Of a stretch of DNA of 13,203 nucleotides, positions 1 to 6,521 are shown piece after piece. The DNA lies in contig CALNBE010000206.1 of assembly GCA_937874455.1 (NCBI GenBank), positions 1 through 13,203 of the forward strand, in the 5' to 3' direction. The notes beneath the pieces were generated by a model. The model did no database searches and was not told the origin of the DNA. It saw only the letters and a program-made list of their open reading frames with translations. Positions within the stretch are counted from its first letter, which is position 1. Each line of letters opens with the position of its first letter. The stretch comes from an uncultured Opitutia bacterium (GTDB taxonomy: Bacteria > Verrucomicrobiota > Verrucomicrobiia > Opitutales > UBA953). Both the position numbers and the translations under genes were made by a program.

Positions 1-7
1 TTCCTGT

Positions 8-1585
8 TTGTCGCGCCATGCGGCGCATTGTTGTTCCCGCCGGTTTTTGTCAGCTACAGTTGCCGTTGGTTGTCTCGCCGCCAGTGCGTTTCCCCTGCAA
101 GCTGCGGATCGCACATGGGCTGGCGGAGAAGGTGATTACACGGAAGCGACCAAGTGGGGCGTGACCCTGCCGTCGGGTAATGATCGGGTGATGATCTATG
201 CTGCTGATTCGAATTTGAAAATTGTTGAGGGGGATAGTGCTGAATTTGGCATATTGCACCTCGGTGGAGGCCTAATTACCATGACGGGCGGCACCGTGAC
301 GGCCAGCAGCGGCCAGCACTTTGGTTACTCGGGGGACGCCACTCCGGGGCAAGAAGTCACTTTGAACATGTCCGGGGGAGTATGGACCTCGACGAGCGAC
401 TCCATCCATTTTGGTTCCCGAGCTAGCTACACTGCCAACATCAACCTGTCGGGATTTGCGGAGATGAAGATGACTGCGTCGGATACGTCAAAGCACATCA
501 TTATCGGAGGAACCAGTGAATCAGGAACAGGGAAGGCAAACGTCACAATGAAGGGCAATGCACTGCTTTCCTCCTCCAATCAGATCTTTATCGGCAATAA
601 TGATGGCGGCGTGGCTACTGTTACCATGAGCGGCGATAGCAGAATGGAGGCGAAGAAAATCGTCATTTCCCGTTTCAACGGCACGGGCACAGTCACCTTG
701 TCGGATGAGGCGCAAATGTCCTCTAGTGGAGATGTTATTGTCGGAGAGAACGGCAGTGCGTCCTTGACCCTCAATGGAGGCAGCTCTGTGCAATCTGGAT
801 CGGGCAGCACCATCACCATTGGCGGCGGCTGGAATACTTCGGCGAGCAAGAATGCGGCCACGGGTACTGTGACGTTGAATGGCAATAGTTCCTTGAGCAC
901 CACGGGGATTTACCTAGGGAAAAAGAACAACACCTCATTGGCCAACGAAGGGCACTTGGTGTTGAACGGCGGCACGGTGACGACACGTTTCATTCGCAAG
1001 GGAGATGGCGGCAACGGGAGTGGTGAAGGCAGTAGCATCACCTTCAACGGCGGCAAGATCGTGTTTGAGTCGGGACAAGATTTTGAAACCGCCTTGTTCA
1101 AGGGGTTCACGGCGGCGGATCTGAAAATCCAGTCCGGCGGTCTGGCCTTGCAAATCGACGCCAACGCCTCGCTGGCGCAGGGGTTGACGGGTGGAGGTAC
1201 GCTGACGAAAAGCGGCGCGGGCGTGTTGACGCTCGGCGTGTCGGGTGCCTTTACCGGAGATGTGATCGTTGAGGAAGGCGGCTTGATTTTGCAGGACGGG
1301 GCCATCGATGAAAGCGCACTGTTGAGTCTGGCATCTGGCACCACCCTTGATTTTGACGGTGATTTCACCCTGGTGGTCAGCTCGCTGAAACTCGGTGACA
1401 CCGTGGTGGGCGAGGGCGTTTACACGGCGACCGATTTGGAAAATCTCGAGTGGAACATCACCTTTGGGAATGACGTCACGATTCAGGTGATCCCCGAGCC
1501 TTCGACCTACGCGCTGGCGTTCGGCGGACTGGGCGTGGCTGCAATGGCTTTGCGCCGGCGGAAGAGAAAGTCCGACGTCGCATAA
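8..1585 (+). CDS. PEP-CTERM sorted, autotransporter-repeat surface protein (5' end uncertain)
   Basis: Seen: about 525 residues read from a TTG at base 8. The frame is open to the window edge, so the true start may lie upstream. Residues ~11-32 form a basic then hydrophobic signal peptide (RRFLSATVAVGCLAASAF, cleavage after LQA). Residues ~110-340 are Gly/Ser/Thr/Asn-rich, with repeating units of the type VTLNGNSSL followed by IxIG, as in a beta-helix. Residues ~393-430 (GGGTLTKSGAGVLTLGVSG, then FTGD, then EGGLIL) match the autotransporter-associated beta-strand repeat. The C-terminus is a PEP-CTERM tail: IPEPSTYALA at ~495-504, a hydrophobic helix, then RRRKRK. Known: such tails are handled by exosortase in exopolysaccharide-producing Gram-negatives, and Verrucomicrobiota carry many such proteins. 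Inferred: an exported cell-surface or matrix protein; ligand unknown. The first kilobase is visibly less GC-rich than the rest of the window. No exosortase gene is present here. Confidence 0.85.
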   Translation: MSRHAAHCCSRRFLSATVAVGCLAASAFPLQAADRTWAGGEGDYTEATKWGVTLPSGNDRVMIYAADSNLKIVEGDSAEFGILHLGGGLITMTGGTVTASSGQHFGYSGDATPGQEVTLNMSGGVWTSTSDSIHFGSRASYTANINLSGFAEMKMTASDTSKHIIIGGTSESGTGKANVTMKGNALLSSSNQIFIGNNDGGVATVTMSGDSRMEAKKIVISRFNGTGTVTLSDEAQMSSSGDVIVGENGSASLTLNGGSSVQSGSGSTITIGGGWNTSASKNAATGTVTLNGNSSLSTTGIYLGKKNNTSLANEGHLVLNGGTVTTRFIRKGDGGNGSGEGSSITFNGGKIVFESGQDFETALFKGFTAADLKIQSGGLALQIDANASLAQGLTGGGTLTKSGAGVLTLGVSGAFTGDVIVEEGGLILQDGAIDESALLSLASGTTLDFDGDFTLVVSSLKLGDTVVGEGVYTATDLENLEWNITFGNDVTIQVIPEPSTYALAFGGLGVAAMALRRRKRKSDVA

Positions 1586-1587
1586 AA

Positions 1588-1610
1588 ACGTTGGCATTTT
1601 ATGCCGACGT
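1588..1610 (+). other. Stem-loop just after the PEP-CTERM gene
   Basis: ACGTTGGCA (1588-1596) and TGCCGACGT (1602-1610) pair as a 9-bp stem with one G-U wobble and a 5-base loop (TTTTA). No T-run follows, so on its own it is not a classical terminator. It may protect the mRNA 3' end, or act together with the stronger hairpin that begins on the next base. Confidence 0.5.
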
Positions 1611-1921
1611 CACATGCCGGGGATGATTTTCCCCGGCACGTGTAATTTTTGGAAGGTGCGGTTTTTGCTTCGCCATTTTTCGACGGCACCGCGCGCTGCC
1701 GCATCCGTGCTCGACGGCGGGGCGGGGTTGGCGGAAGGGTGATTTTTTGTCGCTGCATTCAGAGGGGCTGTCGTGCTTGCGGAATTGGCTGAAAGGGAGG
1801 AATGGGCAGAGTGGGCGGTGCTCTGGCAGTGACCACATGCGAGCGCACCGCACGTTATGAAAACTCGTTTTACTCTCCCTCTGCCGCGCAATGACGCGCT
1901 GGAATTTGCGCGTTGGCGCAT
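1610..1921 (-). CDS. Doubtful small hypothetical ORF
   Basis: This would be a 103-residue protein starting at ATG 1921 on the minus strand and stopping at TGA 1612-1610. It has a short hydrophobic stretch with cysteines (CGALACGHCQ), then a Ser/Ala/Thr/Pro/Asn-rich middle and a basic C-terminus (KWRSKNRTFQK). The codons favour GCC, TCC, CCC and ATC, which is compatible with real coding. Against it, the stop codon lies inside the PEP-CTERM terminator hairpin, no ribosome-binding site is visible, and no family is recognised. It could equally be a decayed gene or a chance open frame in GC-rich DNA. Confidence 0.15.
   Translation of the reverse strand: MRQRANSSASLRGRGRVKRVFITCGALACGHCQSTAHSAHSSLSANSASTTAPLNAATKNHPSANPAPPSSTDAAARGAVEKWRSKNRTFQKLHVPGKIIPGM
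1611..1650 (+). terminator. Rho-independent terminator of the PEP-CTERM gene
   Basis: TGCCGGGG (1615-1622) pairs with CCCCGGCA (1631-1638) around the 8-base loop ATGATTTT. After one A-C mismatch, CAC (1611-1613) pairs with GTG (1640-1642). The hairpin is followed by TAATTTTT (1643-1650). It lies 26 bases after the stop codon and should separate the surface-protein gene from the nagB operon. Confidence 0.75.
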
Positions 1922-1994
1922 GTGATTCCTCCGGACACAAGTTGCATGGACATTGTCCTGCCGACCTTCACCCTTGCAGAACCTCTGATTGAAA
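1651..1994. other. Intergenic stretch before nagB
   Basis: No convincing plus-strand gene is seen. A minus-strand frame (1610-1921) is open with plausible codon use but has no family match that I recognise. I see no clear -35/-10 pair and no good Shine-Dalgarno for nagB. The part nearest nagB contains the imperfect inverted repeat at 1901-1929 and the short palindrome GGACATTGTCC near 1950. The nagB-operon promoter most likely lies in this region, but I cannot place it. Confidence 0.5.
1901..1929 (+). promoter_or_regulatory. Imperfect inverted repeat upstream of nagB (candidate operator)
   Basis: GGAAT (1901-1905) and TGCGC (1907-1911) are mirrored by GCGCA (1916-1920) and ATTCC (1925-1929) around the centre GTTG. 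The two half-sites are unevenly spaced (1 versus 4 bases between arms). It ends 65 bases before the nagB start codon, where a regulator or an mRNA leader structure would be expected. No regulator gene is in the window, so the role is a guess. Confidence 0.25.
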
Positions 1995-2780
1995 ATGAAT
2001 TCGCATTCCTCCGCTCCCCATCTTCGCATTTTCCCTGACGAGCAGCAGGCGGCCGTTTTTGCGGCCACCGTGATCGAATCACGCATCCGGGCGCGGGCCG
2101 CGGAGGGAAAATTCGCGGTGCTGGGCCTGGCCACTGGGCAGACTCCGCTGGCCGTTTACCGGGAGCTGGTGCGCCGGCACCGGACCAACGGGTTGAGTTT
2201 TCAAAATGTAATCACCTTTAATCTCGACGAGTATTGCGGACTTCCGCCCGAGCATCCGCAGAGTTACCGGTTTTTCATGGAGCGGGAATTGTTCTCGCAA
2301 ATCGACATTGCGCCAGAGCACACTCACATTCCCGATGGGATGGGAACCGCGGCGGAACATGCCGTGCGGTGCCGGAAATACGAGGCGGCGATTCGCGCCG
2401 CCGGCGGGATCGACCTGCAGATCCTGGGCATTGGCCGCACCGGGCACATCGGTTTTAACGAGCCGCCCGCCGGGCCGGAGACGCGCACCCGGTGCGTCGA
2501 GTTGAACGCGCTGACCCTCGCGGACAACGCCCGGTTTTTTGGCGCGGAGGAAAGCGTGCCGCGACAGGCGGTGACGATGGGCGTGGGCACGATTTTGGAG
2601 GCAAAGGAAATTCTGCTGCTGGCTTTCGGGGAGAAAAAGGCGGACGTGGTGGCCCGGGCCCTGCAGGAAACACCCGCGGAGGAATGCCCCGCGAGCTGGC
2701 TGCAACAGCATCCCCGGTGCACCTGGCTGGTCGATGCGGCCGCCGGCGCGAAACTGGCGGAGGAAAATTTTTCCCAATGA
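1995..2780 (+). CDS. nagB: Glucosamine-6-phosphate deaminase
   Basis: Cytoplasmic enzyme converting glucosamine 6-phosphate to fructose 6-phosphate plus ammonia, the last step of GlcNAc/GlcN catabolism into glycolysis. Seen: 261 residues, near the family's usual ~260. The phosphate-binding GLATGQTPLAVYREL region is early, FNLDEYCGL carries the catalytic Asp equivalent to E. coli Asp72, and GIGRTGHIGFNEP holds the active-site His and Glu. The residue equivalent to E. coli Asp141 (DGH) is Thr (TGH); other NagB groups also vary here. The start is ATG 1995; a TTG two codons earlier is possible. No strong Shine-Dalgarno is visible. It is the first gene of a six-gene operon, and its stop overlaps the next start (ATGA). 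It contains one copy of the repeated word GCAAAGGAAATT (2601-2612), where GCA appears to be the only GCA alanine codon in the gene. Confidence 0.95.
   Translation: MNSHSSAPHLRIFPDEQQAAVFAATVIESRIRARAAEGKFAVLGLATGQTPLAVYRELVRRHRTNGLSFQNVITFNLDEYCGLPPEHPQSYRFFMERELFSQIDIAPEHTHIPDGMGTAAEHAVRCRKYEAAIRAAGGIDLQILGIGRTGHIGFNEPPAGPETRTRCVELNALTLADNARFFGAEESVPRQAVTMGVGTILEAKEILLLAFGEKKADVVARALQETPAEECPASWLQQHPRCTWLVDAAAGAKLAEENFSQ
2601..2612 (+). repeat. GCAAAGGAAATT word, copy 1 (in nagB)
   Basis: Exact 12-mer, read in frame as Ala-Lys-Glu-Ile. It uses the alanine codon GCA where the rest of the gene uses GCG or GCC almost throughout. Confidence 0.6.
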
Positions 2781-3640
2781 GACTGCATAATCCAAACGCG
2801 GACATTTTTATTCCCGACAACCAGCCGGTGCCGGAGGCGCTGGCCCGCACCACGCATCTGGGCGTGGGTGCGCACCAGGACGACTTGGAGTTCATGGCGT
2901 TTCACGGCATCGCGGCCTGTCATGATCGGGCGGACTGTGGCTTTACCGGCGTGGTGGTGACTGACGGCGCGGGCAGCGCGCGCACTGGAGAGTTTGCGCG
3001 GTTTTCCGACGAGGAAATGCGCGAAGTGCGCCGGGAGGAGCAGCGCGAGGCCGCGCGTCTGGGCCGCTACGCGGCGATGGTGCAGCTTGATTACGCGAGC
3101 GGAGAGGTGAAGGTGTCAGAGAATGCCCGTCTGACGGAGGATTTGCTGGCGGTGTTTCGGTCGACGCGTCCGCGGGAGGTCTATTTGCACAATCCCGCCG
3201 ACAAGCACGACACGCACATCGCGGTGCTGGCGCATTCGCTGCGGGCCCTGCGCCGGCTGCCGGAATCCGAGCGTCCGGGAAAAGTTTATGGCTGCGAAGT
3301 CTGGCGGAGCCTCGACTGGCTGGTGGATGCGGACAAGGTGATCCAGAATGTCAGCGCGCAGGAAAAACTCGGCGAGAAATTGGCGGCGGTTTTCGCCTCG
3401 CAAATCGCCGGAGGAAAACGCTACGACCTCGCGGTGGCCGGGCGGCGTTTTGCCAACGCCACTTTTTTCGACGCGCACTCCACCGACCGGGCGACCGCAC
3501 TGCAATGGGCGATGGATTTGACGCCGCTGATGGCGGACGAAACGCTGGATCCGCTGGATTATACGCTGCGCTTTGTGGCGCGTTTTCGCCGCGACATCGA
3601 AGACCGGCTGCGAAAATTTTTTCCGGTGGAGCAATCATGA
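2777..3640 (+). CDS. PIG-L/LmbE family deacetylase
   Basis: Probable zinc-dependent N-deacetylase of an N-acetylglucosamine-type substrate, in the cytoplasm (no signal peptide). Seen: 287 residues. GVGAHQDDLEFMAFHG (~34-49) is the AHxDD metal and catalytic motif, with Gln replacing the usual Pro. HNPADKHDTH (~138-147) supplies the second metal-binding His pair. The start is ATG 2777, overlapping the nagB stop as ATGA, so translation is probably coupled; a GGAGG lies 13 bases upstream, farther than usual. Known: in many Bacteroidetes a NagB domain is fused to a C-terminal PIG-L domain in one protein, and this gene pair is the split counterpart. Inferred: it deacetylates the precursor that feeds NagB. 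The exact substrate (GlcNAc, GlcNAc-6-P or a conjugate) cannot be told from sequence. Confidence 0.88.
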   Translation: MRLHNPNADIFIPDNQPVPEALARTTHLGVGAHQDDLEFMAFHGIAACHDRADCGFTGVVVTDGAGSARTGEFARFSDEEMREVRREEQREAARLGRYAAMVQLDYASGEVKVSENARLTEDLLAVFRSTRPREVYLHNPADKHDTHIAVLAHSLRALRRLPESERPGKVYGCEVWRSLDWLVDADKVIQNVSAQEKLGEKLAAVFASQIAGGKRYDLAVAGRRFANATFFDAHSTDRATALQWAMDLTPLMADETLDPLDYTLRFVARFRRDIEDRLRKFFPVEQS

Positions 3641-3694
3641 AAAACCGCTGTCTTTTCTTCGGATAACCCGCTTTTTTCACCCCTGTTTTTTGCC

Positions 3695-4711
3695 ATGTTA
3701 AATATCGGAATCATCGGCCTTGGATCCATGGGCATGACGCACTTCAGCGCTTACGCCGCACTCCCGAAGGTCCGGGTGGTGGCGGTGGCCGACCAAAAAT
3801 TTTCCCGCCCGGAGGGAGCGGTGGGCCGCGCTGGAAACATCGCCGGGCAGTCTTCCACGGTGGATTTGACCGGGGTGAAAAAATATGTGACCGCGGAGGA
3901 ATTGCTGGCTGACCCCGAGGTGACGGCGGTGGACATTTGCACGCCGACATTGCTGCACAAAGCGTTGGCGCTGGCGGCGATTCGCGCGGGGAAAACGGCG
4001 GTGCTGGTGGAGAAGCCGCTGGCCCGCACGGCAGCGGAGGCGCGGGAGGTGCTGGCGGTGGCGGAGGAAAAAGGCGCGCTGCTGTTTCCCGCCCACTGCA
4101 TGCGCTTCTGGCCCGGCTGGGACTGGCTGAAAAAGGCGGTGGCCGAGGCGCGTTACGGAGCGGTGCAAAGCGCGGCTTTTTCCCGGCTGGGAGCGAAACC
4201 GCCGGTGCCGTTGTACAATGACGCCGCGGCCATCGGCGGCGCGCACCTGGATCTGCACATTCACGACGCCGACTTCGTGCAGCACGTGTTTGGGAGGCCA
4301 ACGGCGGTGACCAGTTTTGGCCGCGCGGGCGAATCGGGCGCGATCGAGCACACCATCACCCACTATCATTTTTCCGGCAGCGACGCGCTGGTGACTGCCG
4401 AGGGCGGCTGGACCAGGGACGCGGAGAAAATTCCCTTTGTGATGCGTTATGCCGTGACCTTTGAGCGGGCCACGGCGGTTTACGAGCTGGGCGAAAAGCC
4501 AAGCCTGCGCCTTTACCAAGCCGGAAAATCCGCGGAGGAAATTCCCCTGGCCGATGCGCTGGGCTACGCGAATGAACTGGCGGAATTTGTCCGCTGCGCC
4601 CGCGAAGGAAAACCCTCGCCGCTGGTGAGCGGCGCGGACGGCGTGGCCGCGCTGGAATTGATCGAGGCGGAGCTGGAGAGCATCGCCGCCGGGAAAACCA
4701 TCAACCTTTGA
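3695..4711 (+). CDS. Gfo/Idh/MocA family NAD(P)-dependent oxidoreductase (cytoplasmic)
   Basis: Sugar or cyclitol dehydrogenase of the glucose-fructose oxidoreductase/inositol dehydrogenase superfamily. Seen: 338 residues. The Rossmann motif GLGSMG is at 8-13, followed by the second-strand VVAVAD (28-33). VEKPLA carries the catalytic Lys107. DLHIHD (186-191) holds the His and Asp of the HxxD active-site motif. There is no signal peptide. The start ATG 3695 lies directly before the Rossmann fold; no good Shine-Dalgarno is seen. It lies 54 bases after the deacetylase gene and 7 bases before the isomerase gene, within the same operon. Inferred: it oxidises or reduces a hydroxyl (often C3) of a sugar handled by the neighbouring isomerase-like protein and DUF1080 protein. 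Substrate specificity cannot be assigned. Confidence 0.9.
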   Translation: MLNIGIIGLGSMGMTHFSAYAALPKVRVVAVADQKFSRPEGAVGRAGNIAGQSSTVDLTGVKKYVTAEELLADPEVTAVDICTPTLLHKALALAAIRAGKTAVLVEKPLARTAAEAREVLAVAEEKGALLFPAHCMRFWPGWDWLKKAVAEARYGAVQSAAFSRLGAKPPVPLYNDAAAIGGAHLDLHIHDADFVQHVFGRPTAVTSFGRAGESGAIEHTITHYHFSGSDALVTAEGGWTRDAEKIPFVMRYAVTFERATAVYELGEKPSLRLYQAGKSAEEIPLADALGYANELAEFVRCAREGKPSPLVSGADGVAALELIEAELESIAAGKTINL

Positions 4712-4718
4712 ACGAAAA

Positions 4719-5549
4719 ATGAAGCGACAGACATTGGCGCAATTGGCGGTGTGCAGCTGGTCCGGCTGGCCGGAAACGCCGCAAGTTTTACTGGAGCGGC
4801 TGCATGGCATCGGCCTGTCGCGCGTCCAGCTGGCACTTGATCCGTTGCTCGACAAACCCGAATGGGCGCAGACGCTGCCCTTGCTGCGCGCGGAGGAAAT
4901 CACGGTGGTGTCCGGCATGTTTGGCACCGCGGAGGAAAATTACGCCACGCCCGCGACTATTCGAGAAACTGGCGGACTGGCGCCGGAAATCGCCTACCGG
5001 GCCATTCTGGAGCGTGTGCCGCGCTACGTGGCGCTGCTGGACGAACTGGGGTTGGACAAGGTGAGTTTTCATGCGGGCTTCATTCCGCACGATCCCGCGG
5101 ATCCGCGCCGGGGCGAATTGTTGGCGCGCTTGGGCACCGTGGCGGACGCCTTTGCCGCGAAGGAAAAACAGCTCCTGCTGGAAACCGGACAGGAAACGGC
5201 GGCGACGCTGGTGGCGTTGTTGCGCGAGCTGGACCGGCCGAATCTGCGGGTGAATTTTGATCCGGGAAACATGCTCCTCTACAGCATGGGCGAACCGCTG
5301 GAGGCCTTGCAAATGCTGCTGCCGTGGGTGGCGCAGGTGCACATCAAGGACGCCATCGCCTCGGGTGATCCCGAGGTGTGGGGAACGGAAATGCCCGCGG
5401 GCGAGGGGCAGGTGAACTGGCCGCGTTTCTTCGCGCTGCTGGCCGAAGCGGGCTATGCGGGGAATCTGGTGATCGAGCGGGAGTGCGGCAGCGACCCCGT
5501 GGGGGAAATCCGCCGGGCGGTGAATTTCCTGTCCACGGTGCTGGGGTGA
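4719..5549 (+). CDS. Sugar phosphate isomerase/epimerase-type TIM barrel (AP endonuclease 2 superfamily)
   Basis: A xylose-isomerase-like TIM-barrel protein of 276 residues. Visible metal or active-site positions are His118 (SFHAGF), Glu155 (LLLETGQ), Asp181 and Asn184 (NFDPGN), His208 (VHIKDA), and Glu253 and Glu255 (VIERE). The GEGQVNW segment (228-234) is typical of this superfamily. No signal peptide, so cytoplasmic. It starts at ATG 4719, 7 bases after the previous stop. Known: such genes often sit beside Gfo/Idh/MocA and DUF1080 genes, where members act as epimerases, isomerases or hydratases on keto-sugars. Inferred: it processes the keto-sugar made or consumed by the adjacent dehydrogenase. 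An endonuclease IV role is unlikely given the context and the small size. Confidence 0.88.
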   Translation: MKRQTLAQLAVCSWSGWPETPQVLLERLHGIGLSRVQLALDPLLDKPEWAQTLPLLRAEEITVVSGMFGTAEENYATPATIRETGGLAPEIAYRAILERVPRYVALLDELGLDKVSFHAGFIPHDPADPRRGELLARLGTVADAFAAKEKQLLLETGQETAATLVALLRELDRPNLRVNFDPGNMLLYSMGEPLEALQMLLPWVAQVHIKDAIASGDPEVWGTEMPAGEGQVNWPRFFALLAEAGYAGNLVIERECGSDPVGEIRRAVNFLSTVLG

Positions 5550-5557
5550 ACTTTTTC

Positions 5558-5569
5558 GCAAAGGAAATT
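5558..5569 (+). repeat. GCAAAGGAAATT word, copy 2 (intergenic, at a ribosome-binding site)
   Basis: Exact 12-mer in the 23-base gap before the DUF1080 gene. Its AAGGAAA part doubles as the likely Shine-Dalgarno. Confidence 0.6.
5561..5567 (+). promoter_or_regulatory. Ribosome-binding site of the DUF1080 gene
   Basis: AAGGAAA lies 5 bases before ATG 5573. Together with the signal peptide that begins there, it fixes the start at 5573 rather than at the in-frame codons upstream, which overlap the isomerase gene. Confidence 0.6.
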
Positions 5570-5572
5570 TTT

Positions 5573-6469
5573 ATGAAAAACTGGAAATTGCTGGGAATGA
5601 CCTTGCTGGCGGGTGCGCTGGCGCTGCCGTTGGCGCGGGCGGAAAAAACCACCGCGCCGCAGTGGGAGCAACTGGCCGACCAGTTGTCCGGCACCAAGGA
5701 CGCATCGCAAAGGAAAGCCTGGCTGGAGGCGCTTTTCCGGCTGTCGCGCCCCGAGGCCATTAAAACGATTCAGCGGGGGAAAAACGCCGCGCTTTACCAG
5801 AGCGTTTGGAAAAAGGAGCGCGCCGGATTTGCCGCACCGCTGCAGGCGAAAGGCGACTCGCTGCTGCCGGATCGCGAAGGCTTCATTGATTTGTTCAACC
5901 GCGACTTGGACGGCTGGGATGTCCGGCGGGACAGCTGGGTCTGGGTGGGCGACGTGCTGGAATGCCGCAAGGGCGGCAACCTCCGCTCAAAGGTCGATTT
6001 TCAGGATTTCATTTTGCGCTTTGAAGTGAGCATGGAGGAAGCGTCGAACAACGGCATCAGCTTCCGCCATTCCTCCGGCCAGGGCAGCGAAATTCAGATC
6101 TTGGACAACAATGCGCCGGAGCATCGCAACATCAGACCCTATCAGTTTCACGGTTCGCTTTACGCCATCCAGGGCGCGGTGCCGCAGCAGCAGAAACCGC
6201 TCGGCGAGTGGAACGAGATGAGCATCGAGTTGCGCGGGGAAAATTTGTGGGTGCGCGGCAACGACGGGGCGACGCTGGTGAAAGTCAATCTGCCCGAGGC
6301 AGTCAAGACCGTGAAGGAAAAGCATTACGACCGCGGCTACGAATGGGCCTACCAAGGCGCGCTCAGTCCCAAAGGCTCGATCACCTTCCTTGGCCACTCC
6401 GGCCCGGTGGTGCGTTTTCGCAACATCCGGCTCAAGGATCTCGGTCCGGAAACTGCTGGAAAACAATGA
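5573..6469 (+). CDS. Secreted DUF1080 protein (3-keto-disaccharide hydrolase family)
   Basis: Seen: 298 residues with a clear Sec signal peptide (1-23: KNWK, hydrophobic core, then ARA before Glu24). A short alpha-helical, charged segment (30-95) precedes the DUF1080 domain (~102-292). The domain shows GFIDLFNRDLDGWD at 103-116, then NNGISFRHS (159-167), GSEIQILDNN (171-180) and WNEMSIELRG (213-222), all hallmarks of this concanavalin-like fold. Known: the Pfam family is named 3-keto-disaccharide hydrolase, and members cleave 3-keto-glycosides made by Gfo/Idh/MocA oxidases. Inferred: it acts in the periplasm or at the outer membrane on a glycoside oxidised at C3 by the Tat-exported oxidoreductase encoded next door. 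It is the fifth gene of the operon. The word GCAAAGGAAA occurs at 5707-5716 in a different reading frame (Ser-Gln-Arg-Lys) from its other coding copies. Confidence 0.88.
   Translation: MKNWKLLGMTLLAGALALPLARAEKTTAPQWEQLADQLSGTKDASQRKAWLEALFRLSRPEAIKTIQRGKNAALYQSVWKKERAGFAAPLQAKGDSLLPDREGFIDLFNRDLDGWDVRRDSWVWVGDVLECRKGGNLRSKVDFQDFILRFEVSMEEASNNGISFRHSSGQGSEIQILDNNAPEHRNIRPYQFHGSLYAIQGAVPQQQKPLGEWNEMSIELRGENLWVRGNDGATLVKVNLPEAVKTVKEKHYDRGYEWAYQGALSPKGSITFLGHSGPVVRFRNIRLKDLGPETAGKQ
5707..5716 (+). repeat. GCAAAGGAAA word, copy 3 (in the DUF1080 gene, alternative frame)
   Basis: Exact 10-mer read as TCG CAA AGG AAA GCC, a different frame from the Ala-Lys-Glu copies. It uses the AGG arginine codon, which is uncommon in this window. 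Confidence 0.5.
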
Positions 6470-6521
6470 ACAAGCGAAAAGTTTTTTTGTCTAAAGCATC
6501 AATCATTTACCCAAAACGATC

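Noticed and set aside
18..160. Alternative plus-strand start at ATG 18 in another frame
   Set aside because: It closes after a few dozen codons and does not give a plausible protein. The frame from base 8 has the signal peptide and the whole PEP-CTERM protein.
2492..2776. Upstream extension of the PIG-L frame within nagB
   Set aside because: The added residues are Gly/Arg-rich shadow sequence of nagB. ATG 2777 gives the normal family N-terminus.
3637..3666. Nine-codon open frame overlapping the deacetylase stop by ATGA (MKNRCLFFG)
   Set aside because: It resembles a coupled leader peptide, but it is too short to support. There is no attenuator-type hairpin between it and the next gene.
5378..5572. 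Upstream extension of the DUF1080 frame
   Set aside because: It overlaps the isomerase gene in another frame and would hide the obvious signal peptide. AAGGAAA plus ATG 5573 is a better start.
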